Made by a program: the position numbers and the translations under genes | Source: Cyanobacteria bacterium SBLK | GTDB lineage: Bacteria; Cyanobacteriota; Cyanobacteriia; Cyanobacteriales; Spirulinaceae | Direction of reading: 5' to 3' | DNA: 64,000 nt | Assembly: GCA_017746715.1 (NCBI GenBank) | Contig: JAGHZQ010000065.1 | Coordinates: 1 to 64,000, forward strand | Notes under the pieces: model-generated | What the model saw: the letters and a program-made list of their open reading frames with translations, nothing else | What the model was told of the DNA's origin: nothing | Databases searched by the model: none | In this document: positions 63,602 to 64,000 of the stretch, piece by piece | How positions within the stretch are numbered: the stretch's first letter is position 1 | Layout of the letters: every line of letters begins with the position of its first letter

Positions 63602-64000
63602 GCTTCCTCCTTGCGACGCACCGCGATCGCGGTCATGTCGTCAAACTGTTCGACACCGGCTGCATATTCCCGGACGCGATCGGCAATGTCCTGTAGAAGC
63701 CCTTGAGCCGAAGAAATTCCCATAGAGAAAACTTCTTCCAATCTTGCCAAAGAAAAAAAGCGATCGTCTGCCGCCCGAGCTTCTGTAATCCCATCGGTAT
63801 ACCCCAGTAAAACCTCGCCGAAATCGAAATGAGTTTGACGCACTCGATAGGTCATCCCCGCCAATAAACCCAACGCCGGACCCGTCGCTCTGAGTTCTTC
63901 GCGAACATTGCCACGGCGATCGAGGAGCAGGGGAGATTCGTGACCGCAATTGATATAAGTTAGAATTCCCGAATTTGGGTCTAAAACCCCAAAAAAGAGG
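63598..64000 (-). CDS. RsbU/SpoIIE-type PP2C phosphatase, C-terminal part (cut by window edge)
   Basis: The visible 133 residues read in one frame to the window edge: FFGVLDPNSG, YINCGHESPLLL, LLGYTDGITEAR and the closing DDMTAIAVRR. These are the last motifs of PP2C-type SpoIIE/RsbU phosphatases, which reset STAS antagonists by removing phosphate. With the overlapping RsbW-like kinase it forms a partner-switching pair. The N-terminal sensory part is outside the window. Confidence 0.9.
   Translation of the reverse strand, partial: LFFGVLDPNSGILTYINCGHESPLLLDRRGNVREELRATGPALGLLAGMTYRVRQTHFDFGEVLLGYTDGITEARAADDRFFSLARLEEVFSMGISSAQGLLQDIADRVREYAAGVEQFDDMTAIAVRRKEEA

Overview
This is chromosomal DNA of a cyanobacterium. 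The palindrome GCGATCGC (HIP1) occurs many times per kilobase, and the gene content is typically cyanobacterial: a CrtO carotene ketolase, an arginyl-tRNA synthetase carrying a CAAD-type membrane insert, AIM24 and DUF6464 proteins, Uma2 proteins, and CHASE2, CBS and PAS signalling proteins. Heptameric short tandem repeats and hairpin repeats fill many gaps. I saw no tRNA, rRNA, CRISPR array or recognisable transposase. I do not assign a genus.

Left end (1-7.5 kb): a peptide-export cluster, all on the minus strand. A C39 peptidase ABC transporter and a second NHLM-type ABC transporter are followed by three small genes. These encode short leaders ending in a Gly-Ser or Gly-Gly cleavage motif and cysteine-rich C-terminal parts. 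Two of them have almost identical leaders and upstream DNA but divergent cores that keep a six-cysteine spacing. The third was found by hand translation. No modifying enzyme is visible. The cluster lies between two copies of the same Uma2 gene 5' end. I consider this the best candidate for an undescribed system.

7.5-24 kb: mostly housekeeping and metabolism: STAS protein, crtO, plsC-like acyltransferase, hemE, an epimerase-like protein, ureG, three tandem AIM24 genes, an SGNH hydrolase, an NTF2-like protein, a methyltransferase next to an agmatinase-family gene, thiG and a DUF58 protein. An AT-rich two-gene cassette (DUF4365 nuclease-like protein plus an unknown protein) follows.

23-45 kb: signalling. 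A solute-binding lipoprotein gene overlaps a gene for an MscS channel fused to a C-terminal globin. Then come six consecutive genes whose products start with a receiver domain but have different outputs, and a 1324-residue CBS/PAS histidine kinase. argS with the membrane insert, a CHASE2 adenylate/guanylate cyclase, a sigma-region-4-like protein, an NB-ARC ATPase and a FecR protein complete the block.

45-64 kb: membrane and TPR proteins, an ArsR-type regulator fused to a ClpC N-domain, peptide deformylase, dnaA, an esterase, a phytase-like protein, Uma2 debris, an AT-rich NACHT NTPase, a sugar-type ABC ATPase, an AMIN amidase, an orphan cytosine-5 DNA methyltransferase and, at the right edge, an RsbW-like kinase overlapping an RsbU/SpoIIE-type phosphatase that is cut by the window.

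Many starts were moved downstream from the longest possible frame where the longer version used TTG or GTG or read through repeats. These choices are given per gene.
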